This document shows, piece by piece, positions 12,401 to 24,021 of a stretch of 64,000 nt of DNA. The notes beneath the pieces are model-generated. The model worked only from the letters and a program-made list of their open reading frames with translations, did no database searches and was not told where the DNA came from. The stretch's first letter is position 1; each line of letters begins with the position of its first letter. This DNA is from Ulota crispa (lineage: Eukaryota > Streptophyta > Bryopsida > Orthotrichales > Orthotrichaceae): assembly GCA_963920765.1 (NCBI GenBank), contig OY987247.1, forward strand, positions 124,001 through 188,000. The letters are read 5' to 3'. The position numbers and the translations under genes are program-made.

Positions 12401-15400
12401 AATATTGCCAATAGCTCCTAATTTTTTTGTGGTATGTTATAAACCATTTGTAATAAAACATGTTTTCATGATGATGGGAATTACATAGTTATTTAAATCA
12501 AAAGAAACCAAAATCAATGGACCAAGTGATAGATCATTCCAAAATATTGTTTCAAAATAATTCACCCTTTAGTGTTTGTTAGCTCAGCCCAACCAAAATG
12601 GTTTACACCAAACTTTTCTTGTAAATTAACACCAATTGTAACATAACCAACATCAATCCTTGACGATAATAGTTGTCTTGGCTTTGCTTGCCCTAAACAA
12701 ATTCCAATTCTTCTGTTGGTGATAAGCTTTGATTTTTTCCAATCACTAGTGATTGTTCTCTTACTAACACCCAAACCAATGGCTCCATCACAAGCAAATT
12801 CCGTTACCTTACCTTCTGTATCATCAGTTATACACCTAAAAATCCAACAAACATAAAGGAAGTTCATTAGTTAACTCAAACCATAGCATTGGTTATAAAG
12901 CTCAATTGTGAATCATATAACAAGTATCCTTGTTTTGAAATCATTTTTTTATAAAAGCAACTTTTAGATTATTTGCATATTTCCTAAAATTCAAGGTCCA
13001 TCTTTATAATTGATTCCATTGAGGGAATTCTCCATACATGCCATTCATCTTGGATGCTGAATAACCCGTTTTCAATACGCTAGGAACCAATGTTCTTTGA
13101 AACAAATTACAAAAGGTTTAACATTGCATATGTAGACAATGATTTATTGTTACATAGAAGGTTTGGGGTCAACCCCTAAGCGTCACAGCAAAGGTTTTTT
13201 AGATCCAGATTCCGGGAACACCTTAGTCGTCAAACCTTATAGTCTTCATATCTGTATGGTGGATTTCTACACAACTTATAGATTTGCACTTGTCAAAAAG
13301 TTGCCCACAAATTTCTATGATGGATTTTTTAGTTGTTGGTTACACTCCAAGTTATTCCATTTTGTTTAGGATGCTCTTCCAAACATGATGTTCTATTTGT
13401 GACGCTTAGGGATTGAATGCTAAATTTGGTGCTTTTGGAATTTGGGCTTATGACCATACATTTGGACCTTGTACTATTGAAAAGACCAAAAAAAATGACA
13501 AGCCTGAATAATTTGTATGAAATCTATGGTCCACAAGTACACAAAATTGCAAATACAACAAAATAGTCAAGCTTTCTAAATGTTTTCAGAAATAGCATAT
13601 GTTTGTGCATAAAATACCAATGCAAAAACATATTTGGCATGCTGCAAAATCTCAAAACTGAATGATTTTATTTCAAGTATTGCAAAATTGAATAGTGAAA
13701 TTCAGTGTATATTATTATCATTTTGGACAATCTAGTTTTAACACAACACATTGATTCAATTAATTGTTAGTTAATAATTTGAATTGAGAACTTCATAAAC
13801 ATGATGAATAAAAATCTATAATTATGTTGTTCATATCTGTATATAACTCTCATTACTTCAAAGAAAAAATGATATTTTCTTTGGTCTTATTTACTTTGAA
13901 TACTGCAAATTCTTATATTTGTATGTGTCACAATTTTGTTTAATTCTAAAATTAACTCGCGAGCCCTGAGAGGCATAATTTGAGCTCTTAATACTTTTTG
14001 AGCAAGTTCTAGTACCGAAATATTGCTTTTATTAAATTTGAGGAAATTTGAAGAAATTTGATGATCATAGAGCTCTACAAGTTAAAGTTTATTTAATGCA
14101 ATTTTGATAAATACTGCAAAATTGATGATTCTTATTATGTGTTTTTTTATTTCAAATCTCATAGTTAGCACCTAAAATTGTCACTTCATCAAAAAATTCA
14201 AACCAAGTTTGGTAAGACACACATATTCAAATTATAATTTTGTGATTGTTCTATTTTTACTACTAAAATATGGATCTGCAAGAATTACTTTTTGCATCAA
14301 CAAATTGCATTAGCAAGAAAAAAACAGATATATCGTTGTTTTTTGGTGCTCGGTATGCACATATTTCCAAATAAAAAACTAGAAAATTTACAAATGTTAC
14401 CTAATATAATGTGGTGGGGATCGACAATACTTAACCCTTTACAGCACCGAACCATATTTTGGTTTAGGAGAGTGGTTTCTGGCCTATAAAGCAAATTGCT
14501 CAACAATTTGGAAATTGGTCTTGAAGAGCGCATGCGTGCACAAGAATCTTGCATCCAACTAAAAAATAGCAATGGAATTGGGTTGTGAGCTGACAAATAA
14601 TGATGTCTATACAACACGGCCTCAAAATAAATATCCATTTTTGGTCAAACATGAATCAAAGCAACAATGCAATACCTCAAATATCCAAAAAGGATTTTGC
14701 ATCTCAATTGCAAAATCCCAAAATAATTCAAATTTCCTAGGAAATATGCTCATATAGTTTCTCTCTATGGTACTAGATTGTAGTATTTGAAGATCTATTG
14801 GAATGGTATTGTTATTTCATCTCTAAAAAATTTCACCTTACATGTAAGGCCAATTCTTCATTGTTTTCACCAATCATATTCTTCATGGCATTTATGATAT
14901 TTTCTATAGAATCAATTTTAGATGGCAACTAAAGTGAGATACTTGACCATTTTTGTCCACTTAGCTACACCTTGTGATTGCTATTTTTATCCATTTTGTG
15001 TGAAACTAGTCTCATTGGAAAGGTGTGGAAGCTTGCTTTCTAAAAATGTAAGGCTCTTCCCAAGCAAAGCTCACATGAAGCAATAATATCAAAAACTACA
15101 CAAGCATGAAAACTGTAGATTTCTCACTTATGACTTACTCAATCGTTATAATGTATCATCTCAAAAGGTAGATCTAGTTGAATTCTTCCTACTTTACAAT
15201 AAGCAAGGCATTCTTTCCATTTGTACGGTCAAGTTATTCAAATTGCGTCCAAATTTGATTGAATTGCACACCTAAGTTCACCATTGTTGTTGCTAGTGGA
15301 TTTTGAGAAAAATGTGTGTGGTCTTTGGTTAACTTCAGGTGAGAGTTACATACAAATTACGGGTCCTTCCTATTTTATATCTCCTTATGCTTCATTTCAT

Positions 15401-18400
15401 TTTGAGACAAACAAAAATTTCATTTGTCTAACTCTTTTGTGTGTTCTTTAACCCTTTTTCTTTTGTTTTTCAAAGGGCACAAAGTTGTCACAGACATAAA
15501 TTTATATACAAAAAAATTTAAAAGATAAAAATTCACCTTTGGAAGTGGCAACAAACAAACTTGTTTTCAAACTTCAAGCATTATGATCTTGCAACTACAC
15601 AAGTTGTTTCAATTTTTCATTTATTGCGTCCCCCATTAATAGTGCTAATTTGCACTAATCCAAATAGTATATGAATAGTTTGGAAGGCTCCTTACTGAAG
15701 TAGTTTGTAGTAATTTAGATTAACTCAATATACTATGGATTACAAAATTTGATTACTACCTCAAAAAGCGTGAGTCAAGTGGCCAAACTTTTGAGAAGAT
15801 TTAGCAAGCATGTATCTCAACTGAATAGAGAGTGTGAAAAATGTTCCATTATAGGAAGGGTGCCACCATGTTGTTGCTTGACAAACAACAAAAATTTGTG
15901 ATCAAAACTTTACTTGGAGGACAAGGGCAAGCAACATATCATACCTTCACACTAACTAGACAAAATTCACCAAAACAAAAGACTAGTGAAGGGGTCTCTC
16001 ATTTTTCAATGTTGCATACTAAGAAAAATAACTTGTGCAATACCAATTTGTTCTAAAAATGCAGGATGTATTTGAACAAACTCAGCAAAATATCCAATCC
16101 TCCAATTAGACCCATCAATTACTTATTTAGAAAAAGTTGGAGGTTTTAGCCTTGCTTTTGGGCAGAAAAGAGTATTTCATAAATAGGTTTGGGACTCAAA
16201 ACACTTAACCCTTAGACAACCAAACAACCACAGGGGATAGTATGTATGGTGCCGTATGATTCATTTGCTACCTACAAATAGTTTTAAATTTGCATCTTGA
16301 CTAGCTCACTAGAACCGCATTGATCTATATTCTAGCTTCTTTGTTGATCTCAAATGTAGTAATGCTATGGGTGCATTCTAAATACAAGAAATATAAATTG
16401 TATTGTATTGCTTGCTATGGTGCGCTCAGACGTTTAAGGGCTAATTTTGAAGTGTTATTAGTAGTGTAGAAATTGAAATACATACATAGTTTGTGTGTGT
16501 GGCAATTACCCAAGTACTCCTTGCCCTGTAACTTCCATTTTGTCTGAGGTTGGTAAAGTGAAGCTCTCCCAATAATAAGTACCCTTGTATTTTGATCCGT
16601 CTCCATAATCAATCCATGCTAAGCATTCTAAGTTGTGATGAGTATCACATGGTCTATACCATCCATGAGGATAGTGTTGGTGCTTTCGGCATAACGTTTT
16701 GTCTTTTCCATAACACTTTATTGGTTCCATGTTCCTTGGCTTAAAATATCCATGAGGTCCCTGCATCATCACAATTAACATCATTTCCATTCACCCTAAA
16801 AGGCCCAAGTTCTTTCTTCTGTAAGACACATTAAAAACCACCACTTTTAGGGGAATGGGTAGAAAAGAAGGAAAAAAGTTTGTTCTTGAACTTTAACCAT
16901 AGGATCTTGTCCTAGATTACAAGAGGTGTTTGTGGGAAAAAAATTAGCTCATTTTAGATGGAGAGGAGTGAGATGTTGACACCTAAAGTGAAGAAAAATA
17001 TATTTTTTTCCTTCTTGCCCAAAAATTTCAGAAGCCTTTGACCACTCTTATAGCAAAAGAATTGCTTTGCACAAAGTTGAGACTTGATTACTCAAGGTAA
17101 AATGACCTCAAATGAATTGGAGGTGTATAACATACTTCAAAAAGTCTTTGAATGCCAGAAGGTTGTAAATTTTGCAAATACATGAGGCAAAATTGGAGGA
17201 TTTATGTATAATTCAGTAATTTGAATTACAGGGATCCAAACATTGAGAACCAAGGTATCCTAATCCACTACAACTTGGAAAAAAATCAAAAACAAACACA
17301 CAAACTGTTAAAAAATGTAGAGTACAAAATTTTCCAAGAGGCAAAAGGAATGGACGTAAGGAATCTCCCAAAAAGAGCCCCTTCCACTCCATACCCCTTT
17401 GTCCTAGTGTCCACACCTTGTGCCCACGGATAGGAGCTGACCCTCTTTGGAGTCAAAACTCACTTACAAAAGAGAAACCTTGCCCAAACTGCCCCTCCTC
17501 CCCTAGTTTTGATAAATTTTTGCTCAACTTCTTTGTTAAATGTTGGAATGAAGAAAAAATTAGATGGCCACAAAGGCATTTGAATTCCCATTTAGTTTGA
17601 TAAAAGTTTCAAAAAATCACACAAATTAGTTTAGCTGTAGGAACATGCCAAAATCCCACTTGGCCCTCAAGGGGCCACTTGGGCTTTTAGAGGTTAATTT
17701 GTGAATGCCCAACCAGTCATAATATTTGCTCCTTGATAGTGCTCTACAACAACATGGCAAGTGCCCACCCATTATAAAATTTGTAATAGTCAACATTGCA
17801 TGATGGCCTCACAAAAATTGCAAGAAGGGCACCATGAGACCTAACACAATGTCTTTGAATTTTTTCACAATTTGGGTTACCCAAAAGTCATGAGTACATT
17901 TGGTGAGGTTTTTTTTTGCCGTCCATGATGAACCATGAGTTTATGATCTCTTCCAAAAAAATCATATGAAAAATGGCCTTTTCTTGTTTTGCAGATATTT
18001 TTGTCATGCACGAGATGAAAAACATCCCTTTGGCATGTAAGGATCAAAAGTGCACATGATGTTTACAAAGCGCTTTTAATATTTCAATAAAAGTGTACAC
18101 AATGCTTTTAAAATGTTGTCATCCTTGCAAAAGCAAAGCCAGTATTGCCACAGTTGCTAACACATTCACAAATCTTTTTTACTTCACATACAAACATATA
18201 GTGAGAAAAAAAAGAAATCAATATTTATAAACACAAGAGTAAAACTAAAAATTAAAAACCTTTGCTTTTAGAACTAGAATCTAGTATTGTTGTAAATGCT
18301 AAAAAACATTAATTGTTTAAAATATTTGCACTAGGTGTTTGAAGCCTTGCAAAGAGTTGTTTGTGACCTCCATCAAATGTTTTAAAAGGTTTGTATTTTA

Positions 18401-21400
18401 TTTCTTTGCTCATTGCACAAGTATTATAAATTCTCATACTAAATAGAAAGTATTGTTGTATTGCTACCCCAATCAGATGTTTTTGCTAGTAACATCACAT
18501 GTCCACTACTCTCTTCACCATATTTTTCCTCAATGTTCTTTTCTCATGAAGGTTGACACTACTAATATGTCTCAATTGGATAGATGCATGGTTGAGTGGC
18601 TCAATTTTGACAAAAGTCTCTATTTTCAAAGTCCCTTAAGTGGGTTTAATGATTTTGACTCAAGTGTTAGCTTATAAATGCATCAAGTGTCAAGGTGGCT
18701 AAGTGGCCTCTTCATATCTACAATGGACTTATAAACTCAATCCAACAGTTCCATGTTTCTAAATCTGTTCTTTTTTAAATTACCCATTGCAAGATGTGTT
18801 CTAGGGCTTAGGCTTAAATCAATCAAAGTTATTCAAAAAGTCCTTATGCTAAAAGCCTACCCTAGAACTTAGAAAAATACTCAAGTTGCAAAAGAAAAAA
18901 ATTGAAAAAACAAACAAAAACAAAGGAGAAAAAGAACTTGTAAGATGGAAGGTTTGAAAAGGCCTTAAAAATTCCTTTGCAAACATTCTTTACACAGTTA
19001 CAAAACAAGATTATGTTTTCTTGAAATTTTACCCAAAAACCCACTAGAATCATAGTCCTTTGTATTCTTTTAGGTAACTAAATCATCTTTAAAAAGTCCT
19101 TGAAAAACTTGTAGACAGCAAAAATGTCACACTCACATTTTTTCAAAAGTCCTTCACACCTCCCTAAAATGCCAAAAAAGAAACTGAACAACATTGTTGT
19201 AGTTACAATAAAGTTTGAATCTATGCAGTGGACTATTTATTTCTTTTTTGACAATTTCCAATGTACCGTTTGGGCATTTGAGAATTGAATGTGTGCAGTT
19301 ATTTATGGTTTGTCACGTTTTTGAGCCTCTCAACCATGCATTCACCCAATTATGACAAGATAGAAATTTTTGACTATAAGTTGCAAGCATGGTCATACAA
19401 AAGCGAAGAAGACAAATAGACCATACACCCTCAAAGTATGGTCTCTTGCTTTGGTCTTTTTACTTTGATACAATGTCACAAGTTGAGAATGTGCATTGTG
19501 GCGGGTTGGCAACACTACAAGAAAGACTATACACAATGACACGTCCAAATTGACTAAATTGTCCAAATTTACAAGAATTTGACAAAAACATGTCTAAATT
19601 GATAGAAAAGTGTCCAAATCAAGGTGACCTAATTGATAGAGAATGTCTTGACACTGCTCCCTTGTAGTGCAAGTTGTGGTGATAATAGCAAAACATTTGG
19701 ATGACATGTGATGTCACTAACAAAAAGAATGTTAATTGAGATAGCAATAGCAAAAGTTGTGCCCACAATAGCAATACCTACATACAAGCTATAATTTCAA
19801 TATAGGTGAGTATTGTAATAGCTACTAGTGATATAAGAGAGAAACAAACCAAATTCTTAATATTTGATTTGAGGCCAGGACGTTTGCAGTGCACCCATGT
19901 GGAATCACTACCGGTGTCAATAACAAAATTAAGCAATTCTGCTTGGATCCCCAGTTTCATCTCAATGTAAATACTTTCCCTGAGATGCATTTCACAAAGG
20001 AGCACAAATTAACAAAGATGTCAAAATTCAATGTAAGTTACCACCTGCACAATATTTCATTTTAGCAAACTTGACCTTTATGGATTAAAGAGTCAAACTA
20101 GCAATTTGGATAAATAGGGTGAAATATTGAATTTTTAGTAAGGTGATGCTCACACCGAGGTTGGCAAATTGTGCACAAAGGCATTTGTTCATTTTTTAGA
20201 GTCAATTCACATTACAAGGAAAGGTCATCAAAACTTATTACTCTTTAGAAACACACATGCCCTTAAGCATCATCTCAAGCATTTATCATAATAAAGTTAC
20301 AATAAATATATATATATATATATATATTTACATGCAAAGGTCTTGAGATTATAATTAGAAGATTTTGTATTTCCTAAAAGAGGTGGAATGGAAAAGGAAT
20401 CCAGCCAAGTTAGTTGAGATTTCAACTACCTCTGAAAGGGCCGATTAGTTTATTTAATACTACATTTTTTTGTATTAAAATAACTTTCCTTTCACAAACT
20501 TTGACTACAACCACAAGCAACATGTTTGCCTTCCATTCGTGATTGACCAAATTTTGAAATTGTAATTTTTGTCAACTCTTTTTTTTTTGAGCATTAGATA
20601 TAATTTTCAAAACTTTGACCATTGTTCTTACACGCAAATGCCTTAGAGTTGATTTTAGAAAATTAACCAACAAATGGCAATGATTTCAATTGTTTTGAGC
20701 TCCAATACTATTTTCAGCTCTTAATCTAGAGCAAGCAATAGTTGCCTTGCATAAGTGATGCTATTTAATGAAAAAGCATATTCCACATTAAAAGCTTCAA
20801 AAACTATGTCACTTAATGACTCAACTTTTTATTTTTTAGTTCCAATTGCATACAATGGCTTACATTCTAACTTCATTTCTCTTGCTTTAGTTTGGAAAAA
20901 AGTTTCAATGAAGTAAGTTTTACCTACTACTGACTCAAACAAAATGTTAACCCTCTAATTTTGAATGAAAACTTGAACTGCGCAATATCCAAATTGATGA
21001 GTAGTACATAGGTGACAATTTTGTGGAGCTAGTGACCATTTCAAAAAATGAATACACATTTTTGATACCATGGAAATAGGCGGCTTTGCAATGAAACAAG
21101 TTGTAATAAGTTTCCTTTCAATTTGCCCATTTTTTATCAATAACATTTTGATGTCATGAACATCTTTTCTCAAAATGCATGAAATGAATTTTGGATTCAT
21201 CCAAGTTTCATTTACAGTATCCCTCAACACTCAAATTTCAAATTTCACTATTGATTCATTACACCTTCAAAGTTTTTACAATCACTTGCATTTTTCCTCA
21301 TGAACGTATGCCAATGTGCAAAAGTTGTCATTGTTTCTCTTGCATGTTAGAGGGCACCATAAACATACTTAGTGGTACTTTCAACATCATGCAAAATAGG

Positions 21401-23495
21401 TTTGAGCAATGTCCAAGGGGGTTTTGAGTTTCTTTGAAAAAAATCATACAATTTTCATTTATGACCAATTTTATTCATTCATGCTTAAAATAGTGCATGT
21501 ATTAGGTATATGCTCAAATTGCAACCTCTCTCCAAAAGCGTCCCTATAATTAGCTAAATAATGGATATGAAGTGGTCTTTTAATGAACCTATGTTATCTA
21601 GTGAATGAATAGAAGAAAAAGTGTATTGTATTGCAAAAGCCAGTCATATTTGGTTTTACCTCATCTCATTACAAGATGCACGTAAACAACTTTTAAGAGA
21701 CCTACAAGTCACAAATAGGTGCCTACTACAAATCTATCAAAAATTCATCAATGACTCAATAATGCTTCAAAAAATATGAAAAAAATTGTATTACATTTGA
21801 CATCTTCTTTTTTGGGTCTAAAATTAGACAAAAAATCTTCTTGTTTTGATAAGCCCATGAAAAAGTAAAGTAGGTTTTATAGTGTTGTTTTTTTAATAAA
21901 TTAGTTTACAATACAATACCCAAAAGAAAGTCTACATACTCCCCTTTTAAGGCATTCAAAGAAGTTTGCTTGATACAAAACATAATTGGCATTTTATCCT
22001 CAGATCTTTTGTGTGTGATCCTCATGCAATCATGATGAAGCATACCAAATTTTAGTCACTTAATACCAAAATCCTATTGTTGGCAAATTGTTTTGTGTTA
22101 AAATCATGGTTTAATAAGAAAGTTGATTAAGAACATTGGCATTGAATTTTTGAGATTTGACTGCATGGATATGTTGGACACATCCAACCACACATCTTTC
22201 TTCCAAGCAAACATTTCCAAACCAATTCCAAAAGAATTCTAAAAAGAATTGATTGTTAGGGTGGTCATAACCAAATTTAGTAAAATACATACTTCTTCAT
22301 GAAAATTAGTTTTTGGCAAAAGACTCATACATTGTGATAAAGTTTGTACCTTTAAACGTGATGGTATGTCTATTTTGCCAAAAAACTAATTTTCATGAAG
22401 AAGTATATATTTTACTAAATTTGGTTATGACCACCCTAACAATCAATTCTTTTTAGAATTCTTTTGGAATTGGTTTGGAAATGTTTGCTTGGAAGAAAGA
22501 TGTGCGGTTGGATGTCTCCAACATATCCATGCAATCAAATCTCAAAAATTCATTGCCAATGTTTTTTAATCAACTTTCTTGTAAAACCATGATTTTGACA
22601 CAAATTAATTTACCAAAAATAGGAATATGGTTTTTAGTATCTGGAGTTTGGTATGCTTGATTAAGATTGCTTGAGGATCACATACAAAAAAATCTGAGGA
22701 TAAAATGTCAATTATGTTTTGTATTGAGCAAACTTCTTTGAATGCCTTAAAAGGGGAGTATGTAGACTTTCTTTAGGGTATTGTATTGTAATTTAATATT
22801 TCCCAAAAGTTTAATCCAATTTTTATTGGATGACTAACATTTCAACCAATTTTTTTGACATTTCATTTGCTTGACTTTCTAAAGTTTTTGGATCTCCCTA
22901 CTCACAGGGTTTGGACAATTTCCAAAGTTTTTAGAGTTACCCAAGCACATAATAGTGAAAGTGGGTTAAGTCAAAGTCGGATGATGCTATTTTGTGAGCG
23001 TAAAATAGTGAACCCATGAGCAATGAGCCAAGATTTGTGAGCAAGAACCAATTTTGAACTTGAAATCAATGGAATTTTTAAAAAATAGCAACTTTTTTAA
23101 GAGATGAACATTTATAATGAACAATAATATAGCCCTAAGTACACTTATATAGGTGATCTTTAATATTTTGACAAAAAAGTTAGACTCATGGCTCACCTTC
23201 CACGATTGTTTTCAAAATTGAGTTCAAATAACGGATGTGACAATGTCCTACGTCTCCTACCATTTGCTCCGCTGCCCTGGTGCCATGTCTCATCTTGGCT
23301 CCCATTTGGAGACTGAATGTAATTATGACTGTACAAGGGAAACATAAGTCCTGTCGACGTCCTTGGTGGAAGGTCACTTCTAAATACAACTCGTCTGGAG
23401 TTCCATACAAAAATGAGGATGGCAGTGCTAAACCCCACAAGGGCAATTACCAATTTGAATTTCCGACCTTCCAATTGTTCAAAGGGCGTGGGACT
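6409..23495 (-). CDS. Plant pepsin-like (A1, nepenthesin/Asp1-type) aspartic protease, nine resolved coding exons
   Basis: Minus-strand gene encoding an A1 aspartic endopeptidase. Resolved exons: 23495-23197, 19979-19850, 16760-16510, 12835-12566, 11765-11612 (or to 11597), 10968-10873, 8102-7974, 7458-7344, 6491-6409. All junctions are GT-AG and all phases agree, giving 1527 nt including TGA (508 residues) with no internal stop. The first resolved exon has a hydrophobic segment (KLVIALVGFSTAILIFVW), consistent with a type II membrane anchor, then FPLYSHNYI, like the FPLYGNVYP element of Asp1-like proteins. Exon 2 carries the first catalytic motif VIDTGSDSTWVHC. Exon 3 has GPHGYFKP and the flap-like WIDYGDGS. 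Exon 4 has the DGAIGLGVSK core. Exon 5 has the second catalytic motif LTLDTGAMVTRL. Exon 6 ends QCWIAPK. Exon 7 has FPSITFCFKGD and NYLEW. Exons 8-9 join into NLGRTQMRDYLIEVD and RVRWQPDNC, the family C-terminus. No in-frame ATG precedes exon 1, which has an acceptor (TTTGCAG), so an upstream first exon is missing from this model. Family assignment is strong; substrate and subcellular site are unknown. Confidence 0.85.
8786..9654. mobile_element. TTAA-type non-autonomous inverted-repeat element in a protease intron
   Basis: The terminal inverted repeats match over about 17 bp: CCCCTAAATGCCCAAGGC on the left (from 8790) and the reverse complement CCTCTAAATGCCCAAAGG on the right (to 9650). The flank is TTAA on the right (9651-9654) and ATAA, one mismatch, on the left. 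The 861-bp interior has no convincing ORF. It lies in the intron between the sixth and seventh resolved protease exons. Confidence 0.6.
11110..11545. mobile_element. Foldback element with ~195-bp arms in a protease intron
   Basis: Left arm about 11110-11303 and right arm about 11350-11545 are imperfect reverse complements. Paired blocks include GGAATTGATAAGG, GTTTGATATATGCACA, ACCATCAAAAAG, TTTGGACTTAGAGACCTTGAT, and GGTTACAATTGAA followed by CACCCAATGAAAAAGC. The loop is about 45 bp. No ORF is present. It sits between the resolved exons at 11765-11612 and 10968-10873. A target duplication could not be fixed because the outer arm edges fade into AT-rich sequence. Confidence 0.65.
13169..13415. 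mobile_element. Short inverted-repeat element (239 bp), TTAA-like variant
   Basis: Ends are CCCCTAAGCGTCACAGCAAA (from 13173) and the reverse complement CCCTAAGCGTCACAAATAGA (to 13411), with about 13 matching bases. Flanks are TCAA and ATTG, imperfect relatives of TTAA. It lies in the protease intron between the third and fourth resolved exons. No coding capacity. Confidence 0.5.
16205..16444. mobile_element. 232-bp TTAA-type MITE (copy 1)
   Basis: The left flank TTAA (16205-16208) is followed by CCCTTAGACAACC, and the right end GTTTAAGGG is followed by CTAA (16441-16444). In reverse complement it aligns by eye along almost its whole length with 59393-59609. Shared blocks include TTGAGATCAACAAAGAA, ATATAGATCAATG and TTCTAGTGAGCTA. 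It lies in the intron just downstream of protease exon 3. Confidence 0.6.
16790..17697. mobile_element. ~900-bp TTAA-type element ending 31 bp from a protease splice acceptor
   Basis: Ends are CCCTAAAAGGCCCAAG (from 16794) and the reverse complement CCTCTAAAAGCCCAAG (to 17693), flanked by TTCA on the left and TTAA on the right (17694-17697). The interior matches 36993-37914 by eye, for example ATAGGATCTTG and AAAAATTAGCTCATT then GAGTGAGATGTTGACA. Its left terminus lies about 31 bp upstream, in gene orientation, of the AG acceptor of the exon starting at 16760. Confidence 0.6.
17698..18044. repeat. Dispersed element related to 48461-48781 and 33537-33784
   Basis: The sequence shares ordered blocks with 48461-48781: GATGGCCTCACAAAAATTGC then AAGAAGGGCACCATGAGA, AATTTGGGTTACC, CATGAGTACAT and CATGATGAACCATG. 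It ends in TTTGGCATGTAAGG, similar to the right end of 33537-33784. It directly abuts the right TTAA of the preceding element, so the two may be nested or adjacent insertions. Confidence 0.4.
19510..19672 (+). mobile_element. 157-bp CACTA-type MITE with 3-bp target duplication
   Basis: The element begins CACTACAAGAAAG (19513) and ends CCCTTGTAGTG (19669), with nine perfectly matched terminal bases. It is flanked on both sides by CAA (19510-19512 and 19670-19672). The CACTACAAGAAA terminus and 3-bp duplication are the standard signature of the CACTA (En/Spm, CMC) superfamily. The interior carries repeated subterminal motifs of the type TGTCCAAATTGA. It lies in a protease intron and has no coding capacity. 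Confidence 0.8.
20306..20330. repeat. (AT)n microsatellite
   Basis: An uninterrupted AT dinucleotide run of about 24 bp lies in the protease intron between the exons at 23197 and 19979. Confidence 0.8.
21903..22794. mobile_element. Large foldback element, ~420-bp near-perfect arms
   Basis: The left arm 21903-22322 and right arm 22374-22794 are reverse complements over about 420 bp with few differences, mirrored around position 22348. Paired blocks include ACAATACAATACCC / GGGTATTGTATTGT at the outer edge, CTACATACTCCCCTTTTAAG, and TTTGCCAAAAAACTAATTTT at the inner edge. The loop is only about 50 bp. Small indels separate the arms (for example a stretch with CAAAATCC present on one side). No transposase is visible. 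It lies in the protease intron after the first resolved exon. RNA from it would form a very long hairpin. Confidence 0.8.
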
Positions 23496-24021
23496 CTGCA
23501 AACAAACACGCCATTTGCAAAAAGAAATAAATAAAAAGTAGAAATAGTTTTAAAAGAAAAAATCTGATGGACACCTCTGAAATTTGCAATAGGGGCAGTC
23601 ACACCTTCTCCAAGAATAAAACTTCACTAAATAATAGGGGTAGTCACGGCTTCTCAAAGAATAAAAAGAAAATGGAGATTGAGAATCGGCTGAATGAAAG
23701 TAGGAGCCAATAGGAGCTCGTTTTTAGTGAAGATGTTGTGACATTCCATTTGTCTGTGATGGAGAATGGAGAATGGAAAATGGAAAATGGTTTACTTGGA
23801 AACAGGCAGCACGGTCAGTGATTGGAGGAGCAAAAAGAGCTAGGATGAAAAGCGATTCAAGAGCGGGGATAACAAATAGACCATGGTAAGAAGTTCATAT
23901 GCTAACTCATTCTCCACTCCATTTTTTACCTTTGGATGAGAAGAATAGGCCAGTGAGAAGTTTAGCATGCTAAGCTAAACTGAAGCCCGATAGCCACTAG
24001 CAATGCAACACGCTTGTATTC
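23496..24021. other. Sequence 5' of the first resolved protease exon
   Basis: This probably contains intron and/or promoter of the protease gene, but no start codon joined in frame to the exon at 23495 could be found. Two near copies of GGGGCAGTCAC / GGGGTAGTCAC followed by TTCTC-AAGAATAAAA lie at 23591-23672. A run of GGAGAATGGAGAATGGAAAAT lies near 23761-23790. Confidence 0.3.
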
